A stretch of 64,000 nucleotides of DNA, taken from assembly GCA_003116875.1 (NCBI GenBank), contig BCKT01000003.1:437143-501142 (forward strand), given 5' to 3'. The stretch is from Takashimella koratensis (lineage: Eukaryota > Basidiomycota > Tremellomycetes > Trichosporonales > Tetragoniomycetaceae). Position 1 is the stretch's first letter. The number at the start of each line of letters is the position of its first letter. The notes beneath the pieces are model-generated. The model saw nothing but the letters and a program-made list of their open reading frames with translations, was not told the origin of the DNA and made no database searches. A program made the position numbers and the translations under genes. Below, piece after piece: positions 1 to 10,349 of the stretch.

Positions 1-139
1 ATTTCTCGCTCGTCTCCGACCATCGGCAGCCGAGCAGCGTGCACATGGGGCTGATGAGCGAGAAAATGCGGTGGCGGCATGATAGGGGGGCGGGGTCTCT
101 GACGGTCGGGGACAGCGGGCGCTAAGAGTGTCATTCAAG

Positions 140-3136
140 TCAGCAATAGCAGCTTCGAAACCTGGCTAGTGCCATTACCAATTGATACGTACCAAGGTGA
201 TCAACCAGCTGAGCTACTCTCATGCGCGGAAGTCCATGCTCGGGCGGTTTATGTAGTAACCCGTCTGCAACGCCAGCGACGCCGACAGGTTGTGGCAATG
301 GCGGTGGAGGCAGGCCATTCCACAAAGGTTGGTCTGCATGACCGCCGACGAAAAGCGGGGGACCTGGAACGGGCGGGACCCCGAATGGTAGTGCGTGTTG
401 TTGACCGAAGAAGAATTCGGCAGCAGGGGGGCCAGGGAGTGGCTGCAAAATGTGAGGCATCGCCGCTGGGCCTGGATAAGCCGGAACAAACAGACAAAAT
501 GTCAATTACACACTACCTTTGACTAGCTTCAACTCACCTTGTCCTGGCGGGGCTGCTGGAAGGGTGACGTGCAAGTCTTCGGCTGCAACCGCCTCGCCCC
601 CTTCAGCGGCTGCCCTGATCTGCGCTTGCATTCCGTCCCGTGCGAGTCGAATCTGAAACAGGGAATTAGTACAATACACCAACTAACAAAGGAGCAGAAA
701 GCACACGGATATTCACTCTTTCTCGATCGCCAGCGGCTTCGTTTTGGTCCCACAAGATACACTTGTTTGTCTGGGTTGCACTGGCTAGAACAGGTGAGTG
801 GATGGTCAAATGAGAGATGCAAGCCTCGACGGTGGATTACTCACTTCGCTCGAAATGCGCGTATCTGTCGGTGCCCAAAAATATCAGCGACAACGCCCAT
901 TGTGAGAGATGTGCGGCTTACCCTTCTGGAATCGCTTTTTGGCAGAGATAACACGAGACAGTACGACATGTTTGACACTACCCGATGCAATGTCAGCCGC
1001 CTGAAGGGCTTGGCGTGAATCGACCTCTACTCACTGTGATCTTGTTGCATCTGATAGTCGATCAGCAGCTATTTCATGCCGCGTAAACGAAGTTCAACTC
1101 ACCCTGACTCTTTGATGTAAGGCTTCTTGCACTTTGGACACTTGCGCATCAATGCTTCCGACATCGCCTCTTCCACGGCGTGTCGATTGTCCAGCTTGCG
1201 ATCAGCGGCGGCCTCTGAGGTCGACTGTCAGCAACTCTTCACGAGATTTGGAGACGTCCAAATTCACGAACCTTCACATGTCTTGGGGATGTGATCCTGT
1301 TTGGCAGGTGAGCGTGATCCTCGGTCAAGAGACTTCATGCTACGTACCTCATGCTTGCACTTTCTACACGACACCTTCATGCAGTCGGGCCTGAGGCATC
1401 GGAAGAGTTTCTCCTCCTGGTTCAAAATCTCGAGCATGTAGGGACAGAATGGACAGCTTTCAAGGCCCTCGATTTGAGCAGCTTGGAGTTCGTGCTGCTG
1501 CTTTAAGCGATGATAGAGTTCCATTGTCTTGACGGACAATGCTCGCCCCAGCTCCCTCTCCGAGAACTCGAGCTTGCATCCAGACTGATCCATGCAGGTG
1601 ATAATCTGAAGGGGCAAAGTTGCTGGGTCAGCAATAAAGCAGGTGCGTCTGCGACAAGCAAAGACTTACATGCTGTTGCTCTCCAAGCTTGTTCTCGGCC
1701 ACGCGGGAAACGCATGTCTCGCAGAAGGAATGGCCTCCAGGACACTGGAAAGTGAATTGCTAAGGTGGAAGCGTCAGTCAATAACAGATGACTCCAACCC
1801 TGAAACTTGTCGAGCACTCACCGGAGCTTCTTCAGTGAAACAACATCCGCAAACTATACCCAAGCCCTTTTCAATCGCTACTTGTCTTTCGGTCTCCTTG
1901 GCGGCCGCTTCTTCTGCTTCCCGTTTCTCTTTCGTCGCTGTGTCTTGAGCGACTCTCTGTTTGCGTTCTATGATATCATCAGCGAAATGTTAGAGGCAAA
2001 GAACGCAAACCAAACCCAGCAGCAAACACGCTCACCAATCAAGATGTCCAGATAAGCTTTCTCGAGGTCAAACTCAAGGGCACCGAGCTCTGCGCCGGCA
2101 GTGGAGCTCGTAGCGTCAGGGTTATATAGCCCCGTCAAGCTGTTTGCTATTCTGGAAGAATAGGTCTCCGAGCTTTCCTTGGCTTTGCCCTTCGATAAAC
2201 GAGGACGTCGAAGCTCGGTGTACGGCTTCTCTGCGAGCTCAGTGTACCGCTTGAGCGTGTTATACGCGGGGACAAGGAGATTCTTTCCCTCATTGAGGAA
2301 GACAGAACGAATACTGGGCATCACATTGTGTGAGCATGTCACCAAGAATCGTAGGGCGGGTACCCAACACAAACCACTCACTAAGGGGTTGGTACATTGG
2401 GGAAGTACTCTTCCAACGCGACTTGACTCTTGGTGAGATACGTCATACCCCATCTCTGCTCTTTCCTGTAATCGATATCACTGTACTCGGGATCGGGTGC
2501 TGCTTTCCCTTTCCCTTTGGAGAACGATCCCGACCTTGGGTAATTTACCATATCGAGTGCGACTTCGATAACATGCGAGGCCGCACCTTCAACGTTGCCG
2601 GCGACTACTTGGTCGACAAGTAGACTCGTGATCCACACCTGATCGACGTCGGGAATGACTTCGAGAACGAGAGACAGGAGGTTGGCGGCTGTGCGTTCAG
2701 GCGGAATAACGATGAGGGGCTCATCGAGAACAGGCTGTGATGAGGAGGATGCGTGGGAGCGTGATGAGGAGGGGCCAGCGATAGGAGGACGCGCGGCGTC
2801 GTTGTCGTGAATGAAGTTGAACTCTTCAAGTGAAAGGTCTTGCTCCGGGTCAATACTCGACCTCCAACGTTTGCCGTTGATCGAAGATCCCGGCTGCGTA
2901 TCATCATCTTCATCCGAGACGGCCGAGGAAAGTGGTCGCGGCCGTTTTGATCGAGACGTATGTGCGGTGTCTGCTCGTCTGATCAGGATCTGCTCTTCGT
3001 CGTCATCCTCATCGTCCTCATCGTCATCATCCGGGACCTCGATGGGGTGGTTCTCGTTGGTAACGATACGAAGGTGTTGAGGTGCTTCATCTAGGATCTC
3101 GAACTCGTCGTCGCTGTCTTCGTTTACAGTGATCAT
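140..3136 (-). CDS. RBR-type E3 ubiquitin ligase, RNF216/TRIAD3-like
   Basis: Predicted RING-between-RING E3 ligase, which would accept ubiquitin on a catalytic cysteine of its last RING (Rcat) and pass it to substrates. The protein starts at 3136 with an acidic, disordered segment (DDDDEDDEDDDEE), then a helical region. The RBR unit follows between about 1900 and 750: RING1 begins CGCCFTEEAPE, then an IBR with CLRPDC and CRKCKHE, then Rcat with MRKCPKCKKPYIKESGC and NKITCQTCRTVSCYLC. The order and the CNKITC/CYLC block match the RNF216 subclass rather than parkin or HHARI. The catalytic cysteine is likely the one in NKITC. At least eight introns interrupt it, including a 16-bp exon at 1035-1050 that carries the CNKIT codons. 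The C-terminal exon (140-472) is Pro/Gly-rich and low in complexity, and the stop at 140 depends on one splice choice. Family assignment is strong; substrates are unknown. Confidence 0.85.
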
Positions 3137-3838
3137 TGTCCCGAGATGCCGTCCAGCTGAGTGAGTGATCTAGAAGATGTTAGCTAGTTGGGAGTACCTC
3201 GACGAGGTGATGGGAGAAGAGGGCAAGGAATGTGAGGCCGGGAAGGGAATGTGCTTTGGAGTATAACCATGGGGGAAGGACCAACCTGAAGCCGGGCGGA
3301 AGCAAGTGAGGAGAGGTTGCGCTGGCTGGTGAAGCAGTTGCCACCGGGCAGATGGGCCGGTCACGACACGCGGAGAGCACGTAGCCGACCGTATGCGTGC
3401 GGCTGGCACCTGCTCCCTCTATGACGAGCTGTCGAGGTCTCAATGTCGACTGCTGCGTCTCTGGTGTCACGGGCGCCGGGGTGAGGTGGGATCGGATGGT
3501 GATGAGGTAGAGCGCAGAGGGCGAAATATGCACCGGAGTTGATGAGCCGAATCCCATAATAATCACCCGGCTGTGACATATAGCCTCAAGGGGACACCGC
3601 AGAGTGCATTCTCTTCCCTCGCCACTCTACATTCACTCATGCCCCTCTATGATCACCAAGGCGCCTACTCCCCTCATGCTGTACATACAGCAATGGTATC
3701 TACCATACATGATCTCCGATACCTCACACCAGTCCTTCCTACTCCGGCTCTAAATACTGTATTCTATTCTCGGAACTGATTCCGTAATTCACAAATTGCT
3801 CCGTCGTCCCCCGTCTTTGCAAACTCTCAACAATTCAG
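3137..3838. other. Intergenic region upstream of the RBR ligase gene
   Basis: About 700 bp between the start codon of the RBR gene and the remnant of the zinc-cluster paralogue. It should hold the RBR promoter. Open frames here are short and lack recognisable motifs. I see no RNA gene. Confidence 0.5.
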
Positions 3839-4300
3839 TCAACACTCACAGCGGCCCGTGCTCGAGACGCAATTGAAGCAAGAACAAGCCGTTCCTAGGA
3901 ATGAACATTTTGCGCATGTTCCTCGCTCGAGACTCAAAAAACAATTTCGCTCTTCCGTTTTCTTTCACGCTCCACATCTGGCTTCTTCCAGACAAATAGT
4001 ATTGTCTCTTAAGCTCGCCTCCGCACGTCGGTATTTTTGTTTGCACTGGATCCGTGGAACAAAGATACGGAAATCAGTACACTACTTTGGAGGGTGAGAG
4101 CCGGCCAATGCCTTACCGGTTCATTCAGAGGATTGGGAGAAAGCGTGTCGTAATACTCAAACATGTCGTCGACAGTGTAATGGTGACTGATCAACCAATA
4201 AAACCGATACAATCCAGCTTGATGCCCCCTCTGCGATATTTCGATCGTTTGGGCCAAACACTAGCAATATTGCGGTTGGTCCCAGATCCTCGGCTGTCCT
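3839..4300 (-). pseudogene. Decayed second zinc-cluster module of the left paralogue
   Basis: Clear relic of the second module of the neighbouring intact gene (5961-7952). On the minus strand it keeps IASVWP (about 4271-4254), as in the intact copy, then YRFYWLISHHYTVDDMFEYY in place of FRWFITLGYGPDAIVEYL, then an intron-like gap and a six-cysteine motif. Two lesions are visible. The distance from IASVWP to the YRFYWLI block is 41 nt against about 45 nt in the intact copy, which puts the two halves in different frames. The codon for the second cysteine of the cluster is TGA: the read is R-C-G-A-stop-K-K-T-E-E-R-N-C, against R-C-D-S-C-K-K-T-G-E-I-N-C in the first module of the intact gene. The rest of the cluster (CAKCSFLGTAC) is intact. 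The transcript of the gene at 4409-5653 may run through this region, but the module cannot be translated in one frame. Confidence 0.7.
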
Positions 4301-4408
4301 GTGTATCGCTTACGAGAAGGGGTGCTTTGAAGCTCACATGGGTTGGGGAGGCGGCGAGCCGTCTCCTCCTAGTAGGTTTGGGTGTGTTTGGGTCAAAATC
4401 AAGAGCCC

Positions 4409-5653
4409 CTATGTTTGGTCAGCTTGTCCCGGTGGACCTTTGTAGCTGGAAGTGTCGTTATCGCTCACAGGTCTGCATGCGGTTTTGTTGAAGGAGCACT
4501 TCCCGCAATGGTAAGAATCCTTTCGGTAGCACGCAAACTCTCCGGTCATCTGGCATTGACCGCACCTGTCCTTTTCAAATTTCAAAAGACCACTTCTGAG
4601 GCAAGCAGCTGCCCACTTCAGACTAAACACACGCTGAAATGAATGCAGTCAGCAGAGTGCTTGAAGAGTTAAAGAACGAGAGTAACAGTATCACCCACTC
4701 GAAGTCCGACAGACATTCCTAGTTCTGATTTCATAAACTGCACAATATCACGAACCGAAGTGTGCTCAACAGTGACCATTTGGAGATACCGCGGCCAGCC
4801 GAGATTGTCTAAAGTCGATAGCGTTCTCAGAGCTCTCGCTGTCCTCGTGGGTAGCCTATTGGATTTGGGAGTCGTTTAATGTGTTTGGGAAATTGGGCTC
4901 GCCGAAAGGGGAGGAATCTGGGACAAAGTAAGAACTGTGTCCGTATCGCAGATAGCGCTAGTTGCGAGTCTCGTCGGGACGAGAGGCAGGGCTGTCGTGC
5001 TCCCGGGGGTACCGGGGAACGCCTGGGCTTGTAAGTCACTGCTAGGAGCAAGTGGGCGCCTTCCCGATTTCAGCACTCACACTGGACCGGGCATCTGTGA
5101 CAGGTTTGGTAGATATTTCAGTGCCTTGGTGATATTTTGGATCGTGCTGTTCATCGGTTTTGGACAAACAATGTTGTCGGGGAGGAGATTGTGTAGGCAC
5201 CGTAGGGGTCAAGTGCGTCGATGATAGCTCCGATGATGAGCGCAAGATCGGTGCCTTGCTTGAGGCGATGCTGGTTTGCGAGGCCTCCACGACCAAGGTA
5301 GACTAATTTCAGACGTATTGGTAAGAGCCAGTGAAGTAGTGGGGAACTCGGAGCTTGTTATCACTTACTCCTGTGAGCGCTCCAGCTGGGGTAGGTTGGA
5401 CAACAGAACAAGATCCCGATGGCGTGCCGTCACACAGAGACAATTCTGTTGGTGTGAATATTGTAGGGGACTGCATTTGTCAGCCCCAATCAAATGGAGT
5501 AAACGCCAATTTGCCACCGAACGAACTTACCCTTAAGACACGACCAGCGGCGGACTCTCCCAAATCATCCAAAGTATCGTCGCCAAATGCGGAGTGGAAG
5601 AACGAGTCTTTCTCGTCCCAAACACTGATGTTGGTGCTGTCGAGTGAAAGCAT
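4409..5653 (-). CDS. Unknown protein with one helical plus six-cysteine module (left paralogue)
   Basis: Not a family I can name. The start at 5653 (MLSLDSTNISVWDE) aligns with the N-terminus of the gene at 5961-7952: both have an acidic aromatic stretch, then Phe-x-x-x-Phe/Leu and a G-x-S-A-A-x-R motif just before the first intron. A Ser/Thr/Pro linker of several exons follows. Then comes the module: LGWPRYLQMV with a short helical segment (VRDIVQFMKSEL), an intron, a basic helical stretch, and the cluster C-X2-C-X7-C-X7-C-X2-C-X6-C (RCGQC...CYRKDSYHCGKC...KTAC). The spacing resembles a fungal Zn2Cys6 cluster, but the first loop has seven residues instead of six and lacks the usual run of basic residues, so DNA binding is not supported. 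The frame runs 20 residues past the cluster to a TAG at 4409. In the sister gene a second module follows; here it is decayed. Exon joins are approximate. Confidence 0.5.
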
Positions 5654-5960
5654 GGCTGACTTGTCAAAGTTGAGCGGCTGTGAGTCGTGGTTGAGTGGCA
5701 AAGTGATAAATGTGGTTGAAAAGTGGTTGTGTCGAGAATACCTTGGCATTTATCATGATCCAGTGGAGCAGCCCGTGGAGCTATTCGGGTTGTCGCCTTC
5801 GTTCTCGGAAAATCACCACCACATGTCTTCATTTCTGTGAACTCGCCTAGATCTCAAGTCCACCTTTGTGTCTCCACTTGGAGATCCAGAGGACAATGGA
5901 CGATCTTGATAGTATGTAGTTGATCTCCCTCAGCGTACAAAAGTCCGCTATCTCCATCGC

Positions 5961-7952
5961 CTATCTGACTACTACGCAAGGATGTATAGAATCGTCTTCG
6001 AGATTGTTCAAACTCTCATTTTGCTCTGAAGCGTTTCGACGTGCCTTTGAGTTTCTCGCTTTCCGAATGGTTTGGACGCTCGACACTTGCGACGACCGAT
6101 TTACTTGTGGGGAATTTGAGCACAATGCTCTCGCAAACACACATTTTGCGCAAGACTCTTTTCCAAGCGCGGAGTTACAGACGGCTTCAAAGGAACGTCG
6201 ACATAGATCGCATCTTTGGTCGTCCCGAAGTGTATGTTTCTCCATGAGGGGCACCGACGCCCGCCGGAACCTGCTTGCCGTCTGAGAACCGTCATCGGAA
6301 TGGTCAGCTGAGGTAAGCCAGGAACTGTGCGGAGAAGAAAGGAGGGGGGGGAGGGGGGAAGAAAGATAGAAAAGAGAGCATCCTCACATCCGGTGGAATG
6401 TCTGCTCCAAGTGCAGTTCTCAGGTACTCCACGATAGCGTCGGGGCCGTAACCGAGAGTGATAAACCACCGAAACCCCCGCCAATCCACAAAGCTTTTTC
6501 GAGCCGTGCTTCTCGGTCCTAGCTGGGGCCACACGCTTGCAATACTTTTGTCGGAGCTCCCTCCAAGAACCAAAGCCGCCCTTGTTTCCTGTGCCGGCTT
6601 AGCAAGAACTCTCAATGTTGAAGAAAGAATAGCTGAAGGCAGCGTCACGGCTACTCACCTCGGCTTCATAAGCTCTTGCAAGCATGTTGGAACCCTGGGA
6701 CTCGGGACTAAGAAGATTTTTATAGTCAAATATCAAGTATTAAGACTTTGTGGTCCCACACAGTGACGTACCGATTGGAACACTTCTTCTTGTCCCATGC
6801 GCATTTCCCACAAGCGGGTCCCCAGCCGCCAAGGTAGCAATTGATCTCTCCAGTTTTTTTGCAAGAATCGCAACGTTCCTCTCCTTGACATGATATCCCG
6901 CTTGTCAACTTTTGGAACGCGCGACTCACAATGATCAAGGTCTGGATAGAGTTCTCGGTCAGAGTACACATTATTCAACAATGAACAAATTGGTTTCACC
7001 TACTGCTTTTGCTCGGGAATGGGATCTCACAGCTTTCATAGTGTCTGCAAGAGAGGAACCGTCTCGGACGAGTGTGAAGAAGCGAGGCCAACCGAATCTT
7101 ATAAAATGCGTCCGAGAAGTTGGGACGGGGTGACTTTGCAGCAGGCTGAGTCCGATGTCTATTTTGGTAGTCGGAGTGGTCACCTGTACTGGCGTGTTCG
7201 CGGGAAGACTTTCATCACGCTGAATCTCTGCGCTTTTGCCGGTTGTGATCGAGCTTGAAACGGCAAATGAGACCTGCACTCGGTAAGCTCTGCTCTATCG
7301 CAGATGAGACCCCGTGCAATAAGGAGTCACCGCTCACCTCGGACTGAACCTTGGGAGGGTGCCAGAGCTGGATGTCCTTGGAATCACTCGTCTCAGTACC
7401 GCTCGCGTGAACAGTAAGGCATGAGCTTAGTAGTGTGGGGTCGATGACCCCTTGGTCCTGGCACGGCATGGTGGTGTGGGAGTTTTGCGGACTGCTTTGG
7501 GTATGAGTAGCCAGCGGTAGTAACTCGACACTCAATTTGTCGATGAATTCCGAGGGGGACCGAGGATCCTGCCCTTCCTCAATGCAGCTGGAAAATGGTG
7601 CCTGAGCAGCCGGGCATCAGCACGCTCAGTCACAAGGCGGATCCCCCTCCCTTTGGTCATTTGCCACTCACTGGTGCGAACGCATCCGTGGCCAACTGCG
7701 GGTCCAAGCAAATTTCCGGCTCCAGCGGTGTGCGAAAGGAGGGGGAAACTTCAGATGGGGGCATGTACTCGTCTGGGAACTGATTTGGTGTTAGCTCATG
7801 GCAACGGTGAGCGCGTGGTGATCTCTGCCCAGCTTACGTAGAGCGATCTTTCAGCGGCAGCGGATTGTCCAAACGGGTCGAACCAGGGACTGTCAAGCGT
7901 GGCTGGAAACAAGGACGACTCCTGGTCCCATTCAAACTCGAGATCGTTCATG
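5961..7952 (-). CDS. Unknown protein with two helical plus six-cysteine modules (right paralogue)
   Basis: Unrecognised family, intact copy of the tandem pair. It starts at 7952 (MNDLEFEWDQESSLF), and exon 1 ends after ERSLY with a GTAAGC donor. An acceptor after CTAACACCAAATCAG keeps the frame (FPDEYMPPS). A Ser/Thr/Pro-rich linker leads to module 1: FGWPRFFTLV and a helix, then RCDSC, CYLGGWGPACGKC and KKKC. Module 2: IASVWP, FRWFITLGYGPDAIVEYL, then QRCDLC, CNSALGKESCAKC and ARALC. Both clusters read C-X2-C-X7-C-X8-C-X2-C-X6-C. Each module has an intron at the same place, between the helix and the cluster, which supports an internal duplication. A basic, Asn/Ser-rich tail ends at 5961. Six cysteines suggest binding of two zinc ions as in Zn2Cys6 clusters, but the clusters lie C-terminal and lack the basic loop of DNA-binding members. 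Function unknown. Confidence 0.6.
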
Positions 7953-8441
7953 GCGAAAGTGGGTTGTGTGTCACGGTGTGTATGAAGATATTGAAGTCTG
8001 GATATGGCTGAATTGTAATGATGCTGGGAGAGTTGGTCAAGGGGGAGGGAAGAGTAGGTGTCGTTTTCCTCGACAGCTCCACAGATCCACCAAGTGCTTT
8101 CTCGGGCCTTCCCAAACGACGGGTATGGATCACGTCGCTTCCCTAGCACATCAGTTGGTTCCACTTTTCGCGCACTTGCTCTCACTCACATCATCAGGAG
8201 CCGTCCAGCTCTAGACACGACACATGCGAACGGTATGTCATTCGTTTGGTCTCTTGCCCCTTTGCGCATACGCTTAACACTCTTTCAATCCTGGCCCAAT
8301 CCTGGCTCGCTCCTTCACCCTCGGGTGACTCTTTCATCTTGCTCGAGATATGTGTCCAATCCCCAGCTGAACGAGGCAAAAAAGATCCATCTATCAGTCT
8401 ATCTATCTCTTTCAGTGCCAACCCCGCGCCAACCTCGCAAG

Positions 8442-8486
8442 ACCCCCTGAACCCCCTAAACCCCCTAAACCCCCCAAACCCCTCTA
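8442..8486. repeat. Telomere-like 9-mer tandem repeat
   Basis: Four tandem 9-bp units, ACCCCCTGA, ACCCCCTAA, ACCCCCTAA and ACCCCCCAA, followed by a degenerate ACCCCTCTA. The reverse complement of the core is TTAGGGGGT, close to the G-rich TTAGGGGG-type telomere repeats reported for Cryptococcus and relatives. It is too short and imperfect to be a chromosome end. It may be an interstitial telomeric sequence left by break repair, or a chance C-rich tract. Confidence 0.5.
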
Positions 8487-8664
8487 GACCCCGACCGTTC
8501 AAGCAATTTGAAAAGCTAAACATTTCCTCAACCTAGTCGTGTACCTATTCACCACTTCATAGCGCCAAAGTTGTCCTGCGATGCATATATCCGTGTTGGA
8601 CGACTTGTAGACTGACGCGCAACGATAACTCGCCTACGGTGAGTAACTCAGGAAGGTGGAGATG

Positions 8665-8672
8665 TCACGTGA
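8665..8672. promoter_or_regulatory. TCACGTGA E-box palindrome upstream of PUP2
   Basis: Perfect 8-bp palindrome about 315 bp before the PUP2 start. CACGTG is the core bound by fungal bHLH factors such as Cbf1. Binding here is inferred only; the same palindrome is found before HIS3. Confidence 0.35.
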
Positions 8673-8985
8673 TGAGTTAGAACAATTTTACGTAACGAGT
8701 CTCTGCTGTAAGGAACGCTTGCGCGCTCATGATGACCCGTCGTCCACTTGATCCACCATCCTCACTCACTGCTTCCTCATCCTCATCCTCATCCTCCAGC
8801 CCCCATCCCCTTCACCCTTCACCCCTCTAAGCCACCTTGGGTCGTCCTCTTCCACACGACTCGCAAATACTTCGAACTCACTGCGTCTCTCCCCTCGTTT
8901 CCCGCGTTCCAGGAATCCACACGTAGCCTTTGTTACCTCCAACCGCTTCTCACCCCACCTCTTAACCCACCTACCGTTGCACAAC

Positions 8986-10184
8986 ATGTTCATGACGAGG
9001 TAAGATATCATCTTGGGTCCTCAGCCACAGACGTCTCTGACCCAGCTTTTCTGTAGATCCGAGTACGACCGAGGTGTCAACACCTTCTCCCCTGAGGTAA
9101 GTCGCTTAGGTTACTTGATGACTTGGGTTGACCAACGCTGACGATGTCTAGGGTCGTTTGTTCCAAGGTATGCCTAGCGGTTCCTTTACCTGTTTTCCAC
9201 TGACCTCTACCCAGTCGAGTATGCTATGGAAGCCATCAAGGTGAATCCCGAACCCCTTCTCCATTCCTGCTCCTTCTCCCTCTTCTCCTGCTCTCCTTCC
9301 CCTCCTCCTTCTCTACACGTCGCTGACATCCCCAGCTCGGCTCGACCACCGTCGGCATCACCACCCCTCACGGTATCGTCCTCGGTGTCGAGAAACGCGT
9401 TCAATCCCCTTTGCTCGAATCCTCCTCTATCGAGAAGATCATGGAAATCGATCGACACCTCGGGTGCGCAATGTCGGGACTCACCGCAGACGCAAGGACG
9501 ATGGTTGATCACGCAAGAGTGACAAGCCAGATGCATGCGTTCACGTACGATGAGAAGATTGGGGTAGAGAGTTGTACACAGGCTGTCTGTGATTTGGCGC
9601 TCAGGTTCGGTGAAAGTGTGGAGGATGACGATGCGCTCATGGTGAGTTGTTAGGGAGGTGGTGACGGCTAAGGTAGAGGAAGGGAAGGAAGGCTAACATG
9701 TGTTGGATTAGTCACGACCATTCGGCGTCGCGTTGCTCATCGCTGGCATCGACGAGAAGGGCCCTCAATTGTGAGCTTAGCTGGAGTATCTTTGAGGCAA
9801 CGCCCAGCTGACGCCCCGTAGATATCACACCGACCCTTCGGGCACATTCGTCCGGTACGACGCCAAGGCCATCGGGTCGGGTTCCGACGCCGCTCAACAG
9901 TCTCTTCAGGATGCGTTTCACAAGGTGAGCCACAACTGATACGAACACACGCTGACGTGAACAGCAAATGGAGTTGCCCGAGGCGAGGGTACTCGCGCTC
10001 AAGGTCCTCAAGCAGGTCATGGAGGAGAAACTCGACGAGAACAATGTCCAGCTCGCTCAGGTGAGCTGATCCACGCACAACCGTTCTGAGCCTCAGCTGA
10101 CGAATCCAGGTCACACCCGAGCGCGGATTCTTCATCCTCAACGCGGCCGAGCTGAAAGAGGCAATCGACGCTATCCCGGCGTAA
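8986..10184 (+). CDS. PUP2: 20S proteasome subunit alpha type-5
   Basis: Alpha ring subunit of the 20S proteasome core, which helps gate entry to the proteolytic chamber in nucleus and cytosol. The spliced protein starts [20 protein letters not shown], followed by [20 protein letters not shown], the alpha-subunit N-terminal signature, and then [11 protein letters not shown] and [19 protein letters not shown]. These are hallmarks of alpha5. The ATG at 8986 is set by the 14-nt first exon (8986-8999), joined to 9057-9096 and a 16-nt exon at 9152-9167; each join keeps the frame. The last exons give [20 protein letters not shown] and a TAA at 10182. The length, near 250 residues, is normal for the family. 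At least seven short introns. No unusual residues were seen. The gene is followed closely by a convergent unknown gene. Confidence 0.95.
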
Positions 10185-10349
10185 AGACCGAGCCCCCCGC
10201 GAGGGATGATGGGATGGGGAGCTCAACGTGTTTCCAGTCGAGGAGCTGGAGAGTCTGGGTGTGTGATATAGCACCATGCATATGATGAAGCCAACTGTGG
10301 AAACCTTTTAGGCGATGTGATGAGGGATGTAGTGGATCACACTCTGGTC

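Larger units (their letters stand above)
7953..8985. other. Divergent intergenic region between the zinc-cluster gene and PUP2
   Basis: About 1 kb with no supported gene. It holds the promoters of the right zinc-cluster paralogue (leftward) and PUP2 (rightward), a telomere-like tandem repeat at 8442-8486 and a TCACGTGA palindrome at 8665-8672. Short frames on both strands here are low in complexity. Confidence 0.5.

Noticed and set aside
3839..4100. In-frame TGA at a cysteine position as possible selenocysteine
   Set aside because: No SECIS-like hairpin was seen, selenocysteine machinery is not expected in this group, and a second lesion upstream already breaks the frame. Simple decay explains it.
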